DNA of 64,000 nt from an uncultured Bacteroidales bacterium (GCA_903911085.1 CAIWCC010000040.1:1-64000); one strand, 5' to 3'. Shown: positions 45,701 through 55,079, counted from the first letter of the stretch. The notes: generated by a model from the sequence alone, not told the origin. Translations and numbers: made by a program.

Positions 45701-48700
45701 GAAATGCCACAAGTTGATGCAGCATCCGATTCGTTGTTATTGGCATCGGAAATTGACAAATCATGAATGGTATTATTTGTGATTGTATTTGTACCTTCTT
45801 CTGTACGTATTCCGTTAATATATGCTTGATTAGCTGAGTTTGTAGATGAATTTCCATCGCGCAAATTAGCAATTGTATTATTCGATATTGCAATGTTACC
45901 ATTTCCTCTGTTTAATATTCCGTAAACATGTTGGTCGTGCGAAATACTAGTGCCCGTAGCATTGATACTGTTGGCAGTAATTTCACTACCTATCGTATTA
46001 TTGCTAAATGTAGTATTGCCAGCTCCATAATTTTTGAAAATACCATAAAAATGACTCGCAAAGCGCGAATCTGTATTAGATGTGGTGAATGATCCAATTA
46101 CATTATTTCTACAATCAACATCTTGCTCGGCATTAATATAAATACCATAGATATCTGAACCATTATAATTGTCCTGACCACTACCGCCAGTAACTGTCAA
46201 TGAACCAGTGCCTGTTGGAGCACCAATTGTATTGCCAGTAACAGTACCAATATTTACGGCTCCATTATTTATTTCAATAGCTTTCCAGTTGGTTCCTCCA
46301 GTGTTAGAATAATTTATATTTTTAATTGTATTGTTTTGAAGATTAGTAGTTCCAATGCTCGTCAAATTAAAACTTATTGCTGAAAAACTTGAGAAATTCT
46401 GATTATTAGTAAAGTTCCAAGTTCCACCGCATTCTTTTGACGAGCCACCAATAAAATTATCGGTTATTGTATAGCCTTGACCACCAACGTTGCTTGAACT
46501 ATTGCCAATTTTAATTACAGAATAATAAGAATTTACTGGCGAAAAAGTCGTTGTTTCGTAAAAACTATTTCCAGAAATAGTCCAAGAGTTAGTTCCAGAG
46601 GTAGGATTATAACCACGAATATAAAGGGCAGCCGACTCGTTAACTGGATTCAAAAAATCTTTAAACTCATTGTTTGAAATAATATTCCCTGTATTTGGAT
46701 AAGTTGAACTTCCACCCGACACCAAAGAATAAATAGGTCTGTTTCCGCTTACGTTAGTAATAATATTTTGGCTGATGGTGTTCAAGCCATTACCATTGAA
46801 TGCATTACCGTCGGCAAAATACATAGTGCCATTAATTCCTAACGAAGCTCCTTTTATAGTGCAATAACGCACATTATTATTTTGTGCATTTTGATCGAAC
46901 GAAAAAGTGCTTGCCGATGTACCAGTACTAGAATTTACTATACTCAAATCAACAGAATTACCAGTGGCATTTACTCTTCCATCAAAAGTTACATTGTCGG
47001 CACCATTTAACTCAATCAAAGATGAATTCAAATCGCCATTTATCGCAAGTCCAGTAATTGTAGGAAAAATATTAATAGATGAATAATTTGCAGCACCTTG
47101 ACCACTCGCATTGAGAATCACTGGAGCATTTTCAATTGAATTGCCTGTAAGTTTGATGGTTATGTCATTTGTGTGAGTACCATCATTAATTTTTTCAAAA
47201 GCCACACGCAAGCATGGATAACCAGTTATTAATGTTGCACCGTTGTAAATTTGAACTGGCAAATAACTCTCAAATGCACCAATTGTAAATAATGAAACCC
47301 TGGTATTTGAACCAAAATCTTCGGTCACTCCTAAACCCGATATACCGTTGAGCGACAAGGAAGATGGCATAAAATCATTTGCAAAAGTAGATCCACTTAA
47401 ACTATACAAAGGATTAATAGTCAAGCTATTTTCATCTTGAGCCGTGGCTAATTTCCAATCGGATAATGTTGACTTTGTAGCACCAAAATAACCAAGAATG
47501 GCACCATTTCTGGTTGCAATATAATCGTTGTAGTTTATTGTTAATGTTCCAGCACTAGAATAATTGCAATACACAGAGTAGTGAGCACCCGACCCACTTT
47601 CATTGGTTCTATTATTATTGAATATATTATTTCTAAAATCACGTACATTAGCATTGGCGGCACTGTAAAGCGCATACGAGTTAGCCGTTCCTCCATTTTG
47701 CAAACCAAATATATTCACTGTGTTGTGGTATAAATTTGTATTCTGCGACGCAACTCCTGAATCATAAATTCCGTACAAAATAGTTTTTGAATTAACACCA
47801 ATACTGATAATGTTGTTTGATAATGTAGAAGCACCACTCGCTATTTTAATTCCAAAAATTGAATTGTTTTCTGATACATCTCTTACAGAAAGAGAGTGAA
47901 TAAAGTTTTTCGAAATAGTATTCGCGCTAGTATTGCCATTATAAAGCAAACCAACTACGCTACCCGAAAAAAACGAGTTGGTATTAGACAAATTGTAGAT
48001 CGTATTTCCACGAACAGTTTTAGATGTTTCACCTCTTAGTATTATTCCACCAACTGAAGTAGTGTCATTTACTAAATTTGAATTAGAAATAGTCAAGTCA
48101 CGAATAATATTGTTGTCAATAGTATTCGTGCCGTTAGTAGATAAAATTCCATAAATAACATTAGCAGTAGTTGTACTTGAACTGGTTGTTCCATTTTTTA
48201 GATTTGCTATCGTATTATTGTTAAAAGTAATATTTCCAGTTCCTTCGGACATAATACCACAAACTAAACGGGCATCGGCATCGGTCATTGTGGTTTTATC
48301 GGCAGCAAAAATACTGTTAGGCTCTGTAGCGCTACCAATTGTATTGTTACTTATGGTGGTGGTTCCAGCCACAGCCGCTTTGTAAATACCCACAATATTA
48401 CATGTATTTCCTGTGGTATTTGCAGTGCTAACAGAGCCAATTGTATTATTTCTACAATCTACATTTCCGTTACTACCAATATAAATGCCATACATTGTGG
48501 CATTTATATTATCGGTGGTAGCACCTGTTTTGGAATTTACGGCAACATAAATACTACCTGTACCTGTAGAATTACCAATGATATTTCCACTTGTAGTACC
48601 TATATTCACATTTCCAGCATCTACTTTTATTCCATAAAATGGGGTTGCTGAGGAGGTATTAGAGCTGCTGATATTGCGAATAACATTTCCTTGAACAGAT

Positions 48701-49731
48701 GATGTTGTAGAAGTGCCAACATTCAAATAGATAGCATAAAAAATATCATTTTTTTGAAGACCTGGATTTGCCTCCGAGGTTGGATACATAGTAAATGCCG
48801 AACCACCACATTGTGTAGATGAACCACCAATATAGTTATCAGACACATTAAAATTATTGCCTGTTTCTCCTGTATTTATGTAAATAGCACTATAATATGC
48901 ATCTGCACTAGAATTAAAAGCTGTTGTTTCATAAATACTATTTCCAGTAATAGTAAAATCGGTGGAATACGCGTTAATACAAATACTGTGCGATCGGTCT
49001 GAATTAATCCTCCAAGTATTGTATATATTATTATTAATTATGCTGTTATGGTGATTCGGATGGCCCGATCGCGCTTGTGAATATATTGCATTTATAACTC
49101 TAGTGCCACTGCCAACTGTAGTAATATTACAGTTTGATATTTCATTATAGGAATTATCACCATTTTCATCGGAGTATGATCCTGCAAAGAAAATTATTCC
49201 AAAATTCGAAGCTGGATTAGCTCCTTTAATATTACAGTATTTTATAGTATTATTATGTGATCCGTTATAGAATTGAATTGCAGATGCACCATCTGCAGTA
49301 GAATTGTTAACAATAGTCATATCGGCATTACCCGTTTGGTTTACTCGCCCATCAACAGTAACATTATGAGCTCCTTCAAATCGTAATATCGCACCACCAA
49401 CTGAACCACTTATTATACAGCCAGAAGTGGTTGGGTAAATCTTCAAACTTCCCCAGTTTTTAGTATTGCCAATAATATCCCAATCACCCATTTCGGTGGT
49501 ACTTCCCGAAATAGTTATAACAACCTCATTGGTTCCATTTTGCCACCCCAAAGCATTAATAGCTGCATGTAACGTGGTGTAAGTTGTATTGTCGTCCGAT
49601 CTGGTAGAACCACTTACAGTAACCTGAGCTGTAGATATTTGACTCGAAAATAAACAAACAAACAACAAAAATGGAAGACATTTTCTATTTGCGATAAACT
49701 GAAGCATTCTAAAAAAATAATTCATATTCAT
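42739..49731 (-). CDS. Giant secreted parallel beta-helix protein with T9SS sorting domain
   Basis: About 2,330 aa from ATG 49731 (49725 is equally possible; the hydrophobic signal segment is CLPFLLFVCLFSSQISTAQ). Long series of NNTI/GNTI-type rungs (ISNNTIGS, TISGNSFYETT, IYNLSNT) define right-handed parallel beta-helices. The region is internally duplicated: an N-terminal block (VTVDGRVNQTGNADMTIVNN) is repeated about 800 residues later (VTFDGRVNATGNSVDLSIVN), each followed by the same order of motifs. The C-terminal about 500 residues include beta-sandwich-like material and end in a T9SS C-terminal domain (LYIYDITGRFIQKQLFS). No lyase active site is assigned. It could be a glycan-binding or adhesive surface fibre, or a lyase. 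Confidence 0.85.
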   Translation of the reverse strand: MNMNYFFRMLQFIANRKCLPFLLFVCLFSSQISTAQVTVSGSTRSDDNTTYTTLHAAINALGWQNGTNEVVITISGSTTEMGDWDIIGNTKNWGSLKIYPTTSGCIISGSVGGAILRFEGAHNVTVDGRVNQTGNADMTIVNNSTADGASAIQFYNGSHNNTIKYCNIKGANPASNFGIIFFAGSYSDENGDNSYNEISNCNITTVGSGTRVINAIYSQARSGHPNHHNSIINNNIYNTWRINSDRSHSICINAYSTDFTITGNSIYETTAFNSSADAYYSAIYINTGETGNNFNVSDNYIGGSSTQCGGSAFTMYPTSEANPGLQKNDIFYAIYLNVGTSTTSSVQGNVIRNISSSNTSSATPFYGIKVDAGNVNIGTTSGNIIGNSTGTGSIYVAVNSKTGATTDNINATMYGIYIGSNGNVDCRNNTIGSVSTANTTGNTCNIVGIYKAAVAGTTTISNNTIGSATEPNSIFAADKTTMTDADARLVCGIMSEGTGNITFNNNTIANLKNGTTSSSTTTANVIYGILSTNGTNTIDNNIIRDLTISNSNLVNDTTSVGGIILRGETSKTVRGNTIYNLSNTNSFFSGSVVGLLYNGNTSANTISKNFIHSLSVRDVSENNSIFGIKIASGASTLSNNIISIGVNSKTILYGIYDSGVASQNTNLYHNTVNIFGLQNGGTANSYALYSAANANVRDFRNNIFNNNRTNESGSGAHYSVYCNYSSAGTLTINYNDYIATRNGAILGYFGATKSTLSDWKLATAQDENSLTINPLYSLSGSTFANDFMPSSLSLNGISGLGVTEDFGSNTRVSLFTIGAFESYLPVQIYNGATLITGYPCLRVAFEKINDGTHTNDITIKLTGNSIENAPVILNASGQGAANYSSINIFPTITGLAINGDLNSSLIELNGADNVTFDGRVNATGNSVDLSIVNSSTGTSASTFSFDQNAQNNNVRYCTIKGASLGINGTMYFADGNAFNGNGLNTISQNIITNVSGNRPIYSLVSGGSSTYPNTGNIISNNEFKDFLNPVNESAALYIRGYNPTSGTNSWTISGNSFYETTTFSPVNSYYSVIKIGNSSSNVGGQGYTITDNFIGGSSKECGGTWNFTNNQNFSSFSAISFNLTSIGTTNLQNNTIKNINYSNTGGTNWKAIEINNGAVNIGTVTGNTIGAPTGTGSLTVTGGSGQDNYNGSDIYGIYINAEQDVDCRNNVIGSFTTSNTDSRFASHFYGIFKNYGAGNTTFSNNTIGSEITANSINATGTSISHDQHVYGILNRGNGNIAISNNTIANLRDGNSSTNSANQAYINGIRTEEGTNTITNNTIHDLSISDANNNESDAASTCGISITKATNTSATGNTIYNLSNTYSTFGGKVIGMYLSNGIGGNDVSGNVIYNLSAMGDQASNASVLGLNLNCGNTTENTVNRNFIHSLSVPSSTTSRLYGIGNYTGKTTYANNIISISENVANTIYGIFDNGDVGNDIKLYFNTIYIGGSLGAGFANLNTSYCLYGNAASNNRDFRNNVFSNAQSTAEGENLHYAVYFNYPNNTNLNLNYNDYFVSGTGGTLGFYNGVIKTSLPIVPAKDANSLIVNPSFDSAGSTVASNYNTSVDLVGTSSTGIITDYNLSTRNTFPVMGAWERLMINKWLGSTDTNWNTASNWTMNSVPATSENIIIHSNAVRDCKLSNDYIANNIVSDQSNFTLQTNGYKLSIKGDINLTNGAKIAAASVGSTVELAGEALQTIPAASFVDDNIYNLTINNASNVKLSGTLNLLNSISNTSGKLDASTNSPSFNYSGSAAQSIGNEFLNNKVYNLGINNSAGVMLNQDFSVENKLTVNSGKITIPTEKQLNVIGTISNNVGVNGIVVKASPTGAVPNGTLIFHNTQAAGQNVPATVEMYSLAFQTQGIKKWQFFGIPLRSILATPTFDGSTVREMHENVVGITGRWESMINGSVMTSFTGYEISQPSAKVITFRGDLENKDFGPYTLTCTSTATYKGEHLIANPYTAAIDIKKIQFGSDDSNVIEKTIYLYNTGSNADWTANGGTTSNITTKAGQYNSVPLNWAGVGGIPAQVPSMQAFMVGAKSVTTISIPYSSAETVTKNTEMMRTKNIVDANKTFTTIDVIGSRFSDKLWLFTEQSCTPYFDNGWDGPKAIGSAYAPQLYAIEADGIYQVNSVSDINNTELGFQAGEDTNYTLTFTHQNTSIVYPELYLVDLKESKTIDISQSGTQYSFTATPTTAPEKRFKIITSKNTLTKLSDEYDQKLSLICNQKTIIIQNKSDENGELYIYDITGRFIQKQLFSANNITTIPTNLSSGSYIVKAITKSQRVGQNLIFGF

Positions 49732-49803
49732 TTCATTATAAGATGTTATAAACAAAAAAATGGTAGTATAAATGAGTAAATGATGTTTCGTACAGATTTT
49801 TTT

Positions 49804-50553
49804 TTAAGTACGAAATTTATTTAATGAAATCCAAACTGCATAAAAAATGGCAAACGATAATAATAGCCATATTCCATCGGGCACAGGTATTACTGTACCA
49901 CCATTATCGCCAGGGTCGCCTCCAAATTTCTGTATTGGTTTTTCAATCTCAGTATTTAATGATTCAATAGGATTTAAATCAGAGGAAAGTGCACTAAAAC
50001 CATGTCTATCTGATGTTTGAGCCAATACTGTATTTTGCGAATTGTTAGTATAATTATTGTTATGATTCAATTCTGCACCATAACTTTTTATATCACTTTT
50101 CATTTGAGTTGAAGAATTAGAACGCTCTGAATTTGTATTGTTCAGTACTATAACATTTTGCTCTCCCATACTATAATACCGTTGAGCCTTACTACTGCTT
50201 TTAAATTTTTCATTTTGTGTTCCAATATTATATTTAGGTTTAAGAGATGTTTCTTCAGCTAGTTGCACATAAGGATCTGAAACATCTATTTGAGGGCCAT
50301 TTTCAGAACCAATACTCCCAATTTCATTATTGGGCAATGCTTCATAAGCACTTTTCTGTTTGGAGTAAGTTGGATTTATACTCGCAATATTATTTCCATT
50401 TCCTGCACCAAATTGCACAGAATTATAATTTGAATAATCGGTTGGGCTCTCCCAAGGTGAAGAAAGTAAAGCAATAGTCAATAAAATAATACCAAGAAAT
50501 ATTGCAGTATTTTTATTTAGCCAATTTTCGCTTGTAGGACTGTTAAACTCCAT
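49804..50553 (-). CDS. Membrane protein with VPDG-type C-terminal sorting-like tail
   Basis: 249 aa. An N-terminal membrane segment (AIFLGIILLTIALLSSPW) precedes a low-complexity, Asn/Ser-rich exported region. The C-terminus reads GDNGG, then VIPVPDGIWLLLSFAIFYAV and a short ISLNKFR end: a short PxPDG motif, one hydrophobic helix and a basic tail. That tripartite pattern resembles CTERM-type sorting signals (PEP-CTERM and related), a resemblance from memory and not a database call. It lies 72 bp upstream of the giant beta-helix gene on the same strand, suggesting co-transcription. Its function is unknown. Confidence 0.65.
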   Translation of the reverse strand: MEFNSPTSENWLNKNTAIFLGIILLTIALLSSPWESPTDYSNYNSVQFGAGNGNNIASINPTYSKQKSAYEALPNNEIGSIGSENGPQIDVSDPYVQLAEETSLKPKYNIGTQNEKFKSSSKAQRYYSMGEQNVIVLNNTNSERSNSSTQMKSDIKSYGAELNHNNNYTNNSQNTVLAQTSDRHGFSALSSDLNPIESLNTEIEKPIQKFGGDPGDNGGTVIPVPDGIWLLLSFAIFYAVWISLNKFRT

Positions 50554-50770
50554 TTGTTGATTATATTTATTAAATGTAAATTACGATTTGTATTGATATT
50601 CAATTGATTGTCTATTGGTTATATTTCCTTTAATTTTAAATAAATCAATACTTATAAATGTGGTAGAAAAAATTTATCCACCACTTTATGTGTAATATCA
50701 ACACTTATCAGCATTGATTTAAATAAGTCAATTTATTAGTATGTGATTCAACACTATTTTTCTGAGGAAA

Positions 50771-50884
50771 CTAAGTAATGGGAATGGAATCTAAATTAGG
50801 ATTGTAGATACTTTGATGTTCGATGGTTGAAGCACTTAAAGTAACTGGATTGGTAGTAGAAATCTTGGGGATTTTTGTAAACAT
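50771..50884 (-). CDS. Possible 37-aa small ORF
   Basis: It begins MFTKIPKISTTNPVTLSAST and ends NLDSIPIT. It has a balanced composition and lies between a -7-like element (51109-51102) and the 49804-50553 gene on the same strand. It could be a leader peptide or a remnant of a longer gene; no homology is recognised. It may also be chance. Confidence 0.3.
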   Translation of the reverse strand: MFTKIPKISTTNPVTLSASTIEHQSIYNPNLDSIPIT

Positions 50885-50986
50885 TGTTCTGATGATTTTT
50901 ATAAGTTATTCAGGTTAATAAATTGATATTTGATTAATCTTTTTCGAAAGCACAAAAATAGAATAATGAATTTTCAAAAATATGTA

Positions 50987-51024
50987 TTAAATGATAACAT
51001 TTTGAGTGTTAAATGATAACATTT
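50987..51024 (-). promoter_or_regulatory. Tandem 16-bp direct repeats (22-bp period)
   Basis: TTAAATGATAACATTT at 50987-51002 is repeated exactly at 51009-51024. The 22-bp period places both on the same DNA face. It lies about 80-120 bp downstream of the -7-like TATCTTTG (51109-51102, minus strand), inside the presumed leader of the operon encoding the giant protein. Confidence 0.5.
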
Positions 51025-51101
51025 AAAATATTAAATATTTACTGTGAGTTTTTATGTAAACTTGTAACTATTATTATCACCGCACATTTAAATTTGTGGT
51101 A

Positions 51102-51109
51102 CAAAGATA
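51102..51109 (-). promoter_or_regulatory. Candidate -7 element for the 50.9-42.7 kb operon
   Basis: TATCTTTG on the minus strand fits TAnnTTTG, with the downstream small ORF, membrane protein and giant beta-helix gene all on the same strand. Confidence 0.45.
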
Positions 51110-51225
51110 ATATTTTTTTTTATTTGTAAAAGCCAAGTTTTTAAATTTTATAAGTTAAAAATACGTCGACTATTATTGTATTTATTTGTTAATCTTTTTT
51201 TTCAAGTTGAAGAATTGAAACAAAT

Positions 51226-51266
51226 AAAAAAGAGAAGTTATCCCATTTAGACAACTTCTCTTTTTT
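51226..51266 (-). terminator. Rho-independent terminator of the 51288-53039 gene
   Basis: AAAAAAGAGAAGTT pairs with AACTTCTCTTTTTT around a 13-nt loop, 22 bp after the stop codon. Strong stem with U-tract. Confidence 0.85.
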
Positions 51267-51287
51267 AATTCTCAATCAGTTTCAAAT

Positions 51288-53039
51288 TTATTTCACCACC
51301 ACTTTTCCAATACGGTTGTTTACAGAAACAATATAAAAGCCATTTGTAACAGGTACAATTTCGTTATTAGATTTCAAAGTAACTCTTTTAATCAATTGAC
51401 CAGAAGCAGAAAATAGAGAAGCTACTTTACCTTCTTGATTATTAATAAGAATTGAATTTTGAAGAGCAATTACATTAAGTTGTTTATCCGAATAAACAGT
51501 ATTTAGAGCAGAAGCGCCTGCAAATTGATATGCACCTATAGTATTTGTTGTTGTTCTAGCCACACCTAACATATCGACAGTAGGGATAGTAACAGCAATG
51601 GCAATTGGAGTAGCATCGGCATCGCTCGATGGAAAAGTTGCAGGCAATTTCAATGCACCAACGGTTTGTACGGCAAGAGATTGAGCATCTGCAATTTTAA
51701 AATTTGCAGTACGAATTGAATCATAAACTACTTTATCGAAAAAATCTACTCCTGGACTTCCAATAGCACCTGCTGTAAATATTGGACGCACAAATTTCAG
51801 ATCCGTAATATTTTTTCCGCTAACCATATCAGTACCTGGACTTAATGCCGCAGAACCTGTCATCAATGTTCCATAAATGTTATTTGAAATAAAATTACGG
51901 GTATCACGCACGCGAAGTTCATCTTTATTTGGTTCGTTAAGAATAATATTGTTCACAAGCAAAACACCATCAAAAATTAATTCTACTTGACCTGTTGTTG
52001 AAGCTATAGTTGATAAATTATTTAAAATAGTACAGTTAATAATTGATCCGCCTTTTGTTTTTCCTCCATTAACACCTTCAAACCTTAATCCCGAGCCATA
52101 ACCTGCAGCTGAATTATTGTGAATAAGACAATTGTAAACTAATGCATTTGATTCAACATTTGAAGTTGACCAGATAGCACCACCCTTACCAGAACCACCA
52201 CCAACTAGTTTAGCTTCGCAGTTTCTAATAATAGAGTTTGTAATTTTTCCACCGTGCGAGTTCATCCAAATTGCACCACCACCTCCATTGGCAATAAGGC
52301 CAGCAGATGTACATTCTTCAATCAAACATCTATCAATCTGAGAAGATTTATTGGTCATCATTATTGGACCATTTCCACCAGCTCTGATATTACGTATAGT
52401 ACAAAGTATTAGTTTTCCAGCATTTTCATCCAGATTTTGAGCTGCAGGTGGAGCGCTTGAAGCTACACCTAAAATAATAGCTCCACTAAAAGGTACAGCT
52501 GCAGGTACTAAGTCACCATAATAATAATGATTTGCCAATGTTGCACCATTTACCTCACCACCAGTAAGTATCAAAAAGCGTTTGGAAGAACCCGTAATGT
52601 CATCGTATGGCACAGCACCTTTAAAAATTGTTTCGTTACTAAATTCCCAAGGTTCTACAATTCCGTTTCCATCTTTATCAGCTACTGCTCTTGCAGCCAA
52701 ATCAATTGTAGTTTCGGCACCACTAAAACCACCATAAATCTTACCCGTTGTAACTGTGGCTACAATAGAAACAGGAAGCGTTGTAAGTGGATCAATTGCA
52801 GTAGATGATAACACATAAGTACCTTTTGCAAAATAATAGGTATCAGTACCTATAATTTCGGGGGCATTAGAAGTGATAATCTGCTCAGGAGTTATTCCTG
52901 CTAAAGCTGACCAAGATGTGGCATCGCCAGCAGGGCGCACATAAAATGTAGCAGCAGTTAATTGTGCTGATACAGCTAGTAGCGAAATAAAAGCTACCGA
53001 TTTTACCCGATTAACGAGTTGTTGAGTTGAATTTTTCAT
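51288..53039 (-). CDS. Secreted T9SS beta-helix protein, copy 1
   Basis: 583 aa; signal peptide ending AQLTAA. The central region (about 110-420) has right-handed beta-helix features: repeated ITNSIIRNCEA, VYNCLIHNNSAAGYG and IINCTILNNL rungs, as in PL6-like or choice-of-anchor beta-helix proteins. The C-terminal about 70 residues are a T9SS-type sorting domain (VASLFSASGQLIKRVTL, VTNGFYIVSVNNRIGKVVVK). A paralogue with the same start, rung order and tail follows at 53286-55031, and the two promoters share the same layout. Possible roles are polysaccharide lyase or surface glycan-binding protein; no catalytic residues are claimed. Confidence 0.82.
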   Translation of the reverse strand: MKNSTQQLVNRVKSVAFISLLAVSAQLTAATFYVRPAGDATSWSALAGITPEQIITSNAPEIIGTDTYYFAKGTYVLSSTAIDPLTTLPVSIVATVTTGKIYGGFSGAETTIDLAARAVADKDGNGIVEPWEFSNETIFKGAVPYDDITGSSKRFLILTGGEVNGATLANHYYYGDLVPAAVPFSGAIILGVASSAPPAAQNLDENAGKLILCTIRNIRAGGNGPIMMTNKSSQIDRCLIEECTSAGLIANGGGGAIWMNSHGGKITNSIIRNCEAKLVGGGSGKGGAIWSTSNVESNALVYNCLIHNNSAAGYGSGLRFEGVNGGKTKGGSIINCTILNNLSTIASTTGQVELIFDGVLLVNNIILNEPNKDELRVRDTRNFISNNIYGTLMTGSAALSPGTDMVSGKNITDLKFVRPIFTAGAIGSPGVDFFDKVVYDSIRTANFKIADAQSLAVQTVGALKLPATFPSSDADATPIAIAVTIPTVDMLGVARTTTNTIGAYQFAGASALNTVYSDKQLNVIALQNSILINNQEGKVASLFSASGQLIKRVTLKSNNEIVPVTNGFYIVSVNNRIGKVVVK

Positions 53040-53086
53040 GATGAAAAAAATTTAATTGTTATTAATTGAATTATTAAAACATTGAA

Positions 53087-53183
53087 CAAAATAACACATA
53101 ATAAAATAATATACAATACAATAAAAATTATTATTAACATGTAAACGATTACAAATTATTTATTTTTCATGTAATCGTTTCCA
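53087..53183 (-). promoter_or_regulatory. Promoter with paired LacI-type operators (beta-helix copy 1)
   Basis: A CAAAATAA element (53087-53094, the minus-strand -7 region, a slightly imperfect TAnnTTTG match) is preceded by TGTAAACGATTACA (centre 53146/53147) and TGTAATCGTTTCCA (centre 53176/53177). Distances are 56 and 86 bp, identical to the promoters at 31.8 and 55.1 kb. Confidence 0.7.
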
Positions 53184-53232
53184 AAAAATCTTCTATTTGC
53201 AAAATAATAAAATTGGTTTGCTAGACACATAC

Positions 53233-53267
53233 AAAAAAAGAGGCTGCCTTTTGAGACAGCCTCTTTT
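53233..53267 (-). terminator. Rho-independent terminator of the 53286-55031 gene
   Basis: AAAAAGAGGCTG pairs with CAGCCTCTTTT around a 10-nt loop, right after the stop codon of the upstream gene. Confidence 0.85.
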
Positions 53268-53285
53268 AAAATAATGTTTAAATAA

Positions 53286-55031
53286 TTATCTTACCACAAT
53301 TTTGGCAACTTTATTAGCAACAGATACTAAGTAAAAACCTTTATTAGCAGGTATTGTCATTTGATTAGATTCAATAGAAATTGTTTTAATCAATTGACCT
53401 GATACGCTAAACAATGATAAAACTTTACCTGATAAATTATTTACAACTATTCCACCATCACCAGCATAAGCATTCAATTCGCTGTCATTTATTTGTTTTA
53501 CAGCTGTAGCGCCTGTAAATTGATATGCACCTATTGTTCTTGAATAAGCACCACCCGTACGCGATACTCCCATCAAATCAGTTGTTGGCACTGTAGTATA
53601 TGGAATAAGTAATGCTGCGTTTACGGTATACTCTGTTGGCAATGAATTTAATGCTGCAGTAGTAACGGCTGGAGAAGTTGCAGAATTTATTGTGAAATTA
53701 GCTTTGCGAATTTCATCATAGCTTGCTTGGTCGAAGAAATCATCACCTGGGCTACCAATGTTACCATTAAAAGATGTAGGCGATTTAAATCCTAAATCGG
53801 CTACTAATTTTCCTGAAACCATATCAGTACCTGGACTTGCTGCCATTCCTACAAGTTCACCAACAATATTGCTAGCTGCAAAATTATTGGCTGCATGGAA
53901 ACGAATTTCCCCTTTTGTATCGCCAACTACAATGCTATTTGCAATAAGTCCCGATTGAATTAATTCAACAGATGCCAAACCTGCACCACTTGCTTGCGTT
54001 AAATTGTTAGCCATAGTACAATTAATTACTTCAATACCGCGTTTGTTGGCAACACCATCGAAACGCAAAGCACCACCATAACCAGCGGCAGTATTGTTAT
54101 AAATCAAACAATTTTCTACAATTGTATTATTTTCAGGATTAATCAAAGTGTTGGTACCAGCCCAGATAGCTCCACCACGACCAGAGTTACTTCCACCAAA
54201 TTTAGCTAAATTATTACGAAGTACGGAATTTTTAATTTTGCCACCTAAGTTGTTGGTGTAAATTGCTCCACCACCACCATTGGGGTTTAATCCTTCGGTA
54301 GAACATTCTTCGAAAAGACATTTGTCAACCAATGAGTATTGATTAGTAAGCATGATTGGACCCATACCGCCAGCTTTAATTTTGCGAACTGTACAGCAAA
54401 TCATTTTTCCTGCCTTTTCAACAACATCATCCGCAAGTGCAGGGAAAGTTGAAACTACACCTAAAATAATTGCTCCAGGATAAGCAACAGCTGTTGGGAG
54501 TAAATCACCAAAATAATAAAAATCAAAAAAAGTAACACCATTCACTTCGCCACCAGTTACTGTCAACATACGTTTAGCAGAACCTGTAATATCATTGGCA
54601 GGAACAGCTCCTTTAAAGATAGTTTCGTTTGTAAACTCCCATGGTTCCACAATTCCGTTTCCATCTTTATCAGATAAAGCACGTTGAGCTAAATCAATAG
54701 TTGTTTCTAATCCACTAAAGCCACCATAAATCAAACCTGTAGTCAACTTTGGAGCAATAGGTGTTGGTAAAGTAGTAACAGGATCGATAGCAGTTGCAGT
54801 TAACACATAAGTACCTTTAGCAAAATAATAAGTATCTGTACTTACAATTTCTGGTGCATCAGAAGTAATAATTTGCTCGGGCGTAATACCAGTTAATGCC
54901 GACCAAGAAGTGGCGTCACCAACAGGGCGAACATAAAATGTTCCAGCAGTTAAGTGAGCAGATGCTGCCAAAAGCGAAACAAATGCCACCGATTTAACTC
55001 GACTAACGAGTTGTTGAGTAGAAATTTTCAT
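53286..55031 (-). CDS. Secreted T9SS beta-helix protein, copy 2
   Basis: 581 aa; signal peptide ending AHLTAG, nearly identical to copy 1 at its N-terminus (QQLVSRVKSVAFVSLLAASA). The beta-helix rungs (IKNSVLRNNLAKFG, VENCLIYNNTAAGYGGALR, VINCTMANNLT) and the T9SS C-terminal domain (VLSLFSVSGQLIKTISI) match copy 1 block for block, with divergence concentrated in loops. Gene, promoter and terminator arrangement are duplicated together, indicating a duplication of the whole transcription unit. It is likely co-regulated with copy 1 through the paired operators. Confidence 0.82.
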   Translation of the reverse strand: MKISTQQLVSRVKSVAFVSLLAASAHLTAGTFYVRPVGDATSWSALTGITPEQIITSDAPEIVSTDTYYFAKGTYVLTATAIDPVTTLPTPIAPKLTTGLIYGGFSGLETTIDLAQRALSDKDGNGIVEPWEFTNETIFKGAVPANDITGSAKRMLTVTGGEVNGVTFFDFYYFGDLLPTAVAYPGAIILGVVSTFPALADDVVEKAGKMICCTVRKIKAGGMGPIMLTNQYSLVDKCLFEECSTEGLNPNGGGGAIYTNNLGGKIKNSVLRNNLAKFGGSNSGRGGAIWAGTNTLINPENNTIVENCLIYNNTAAGYGGALRFDGVANKRGIEVINCTMANNLTQASGAGLASVELIQSGLIANSIVVGDTKGEIRFHAANNFAASNIVGELVGMAASPGTDMVSGKLVADLGFKSPTSFNGNIGSPGDDFFDQASYDEIRKANFTINSATSPAVTTAALNSLPTEYTVNAALLIPYTTVPTTDLMGVSRTGGAYSRTIGAYQFTGATAVKQINDSELNAYAGDGGIVVNNLSGKVLSLFSVSGQLIKTISIESNQMTIPANKGFYLVSVANKVAKIVVR

Positions 55032-55079
55032 ATCGATAAAATTTTAAATAAATAAATTGAATTATAAAAAAGTAATGAA

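Larger units (their letters stand above)
50554..51287. other. Long intergenic region upstream of the giant-protein operon
   Basis: 734 bp. It contains a minus-strand -7-like element (51109-51102), a pair of identical 16-bp direct repeats (50987-51024), a 37-codon ORF (50771-50884) and the terminator of the next gene (51226-51266). Otherwise AT-rich with nothing recognised. Confidence 0.5.
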
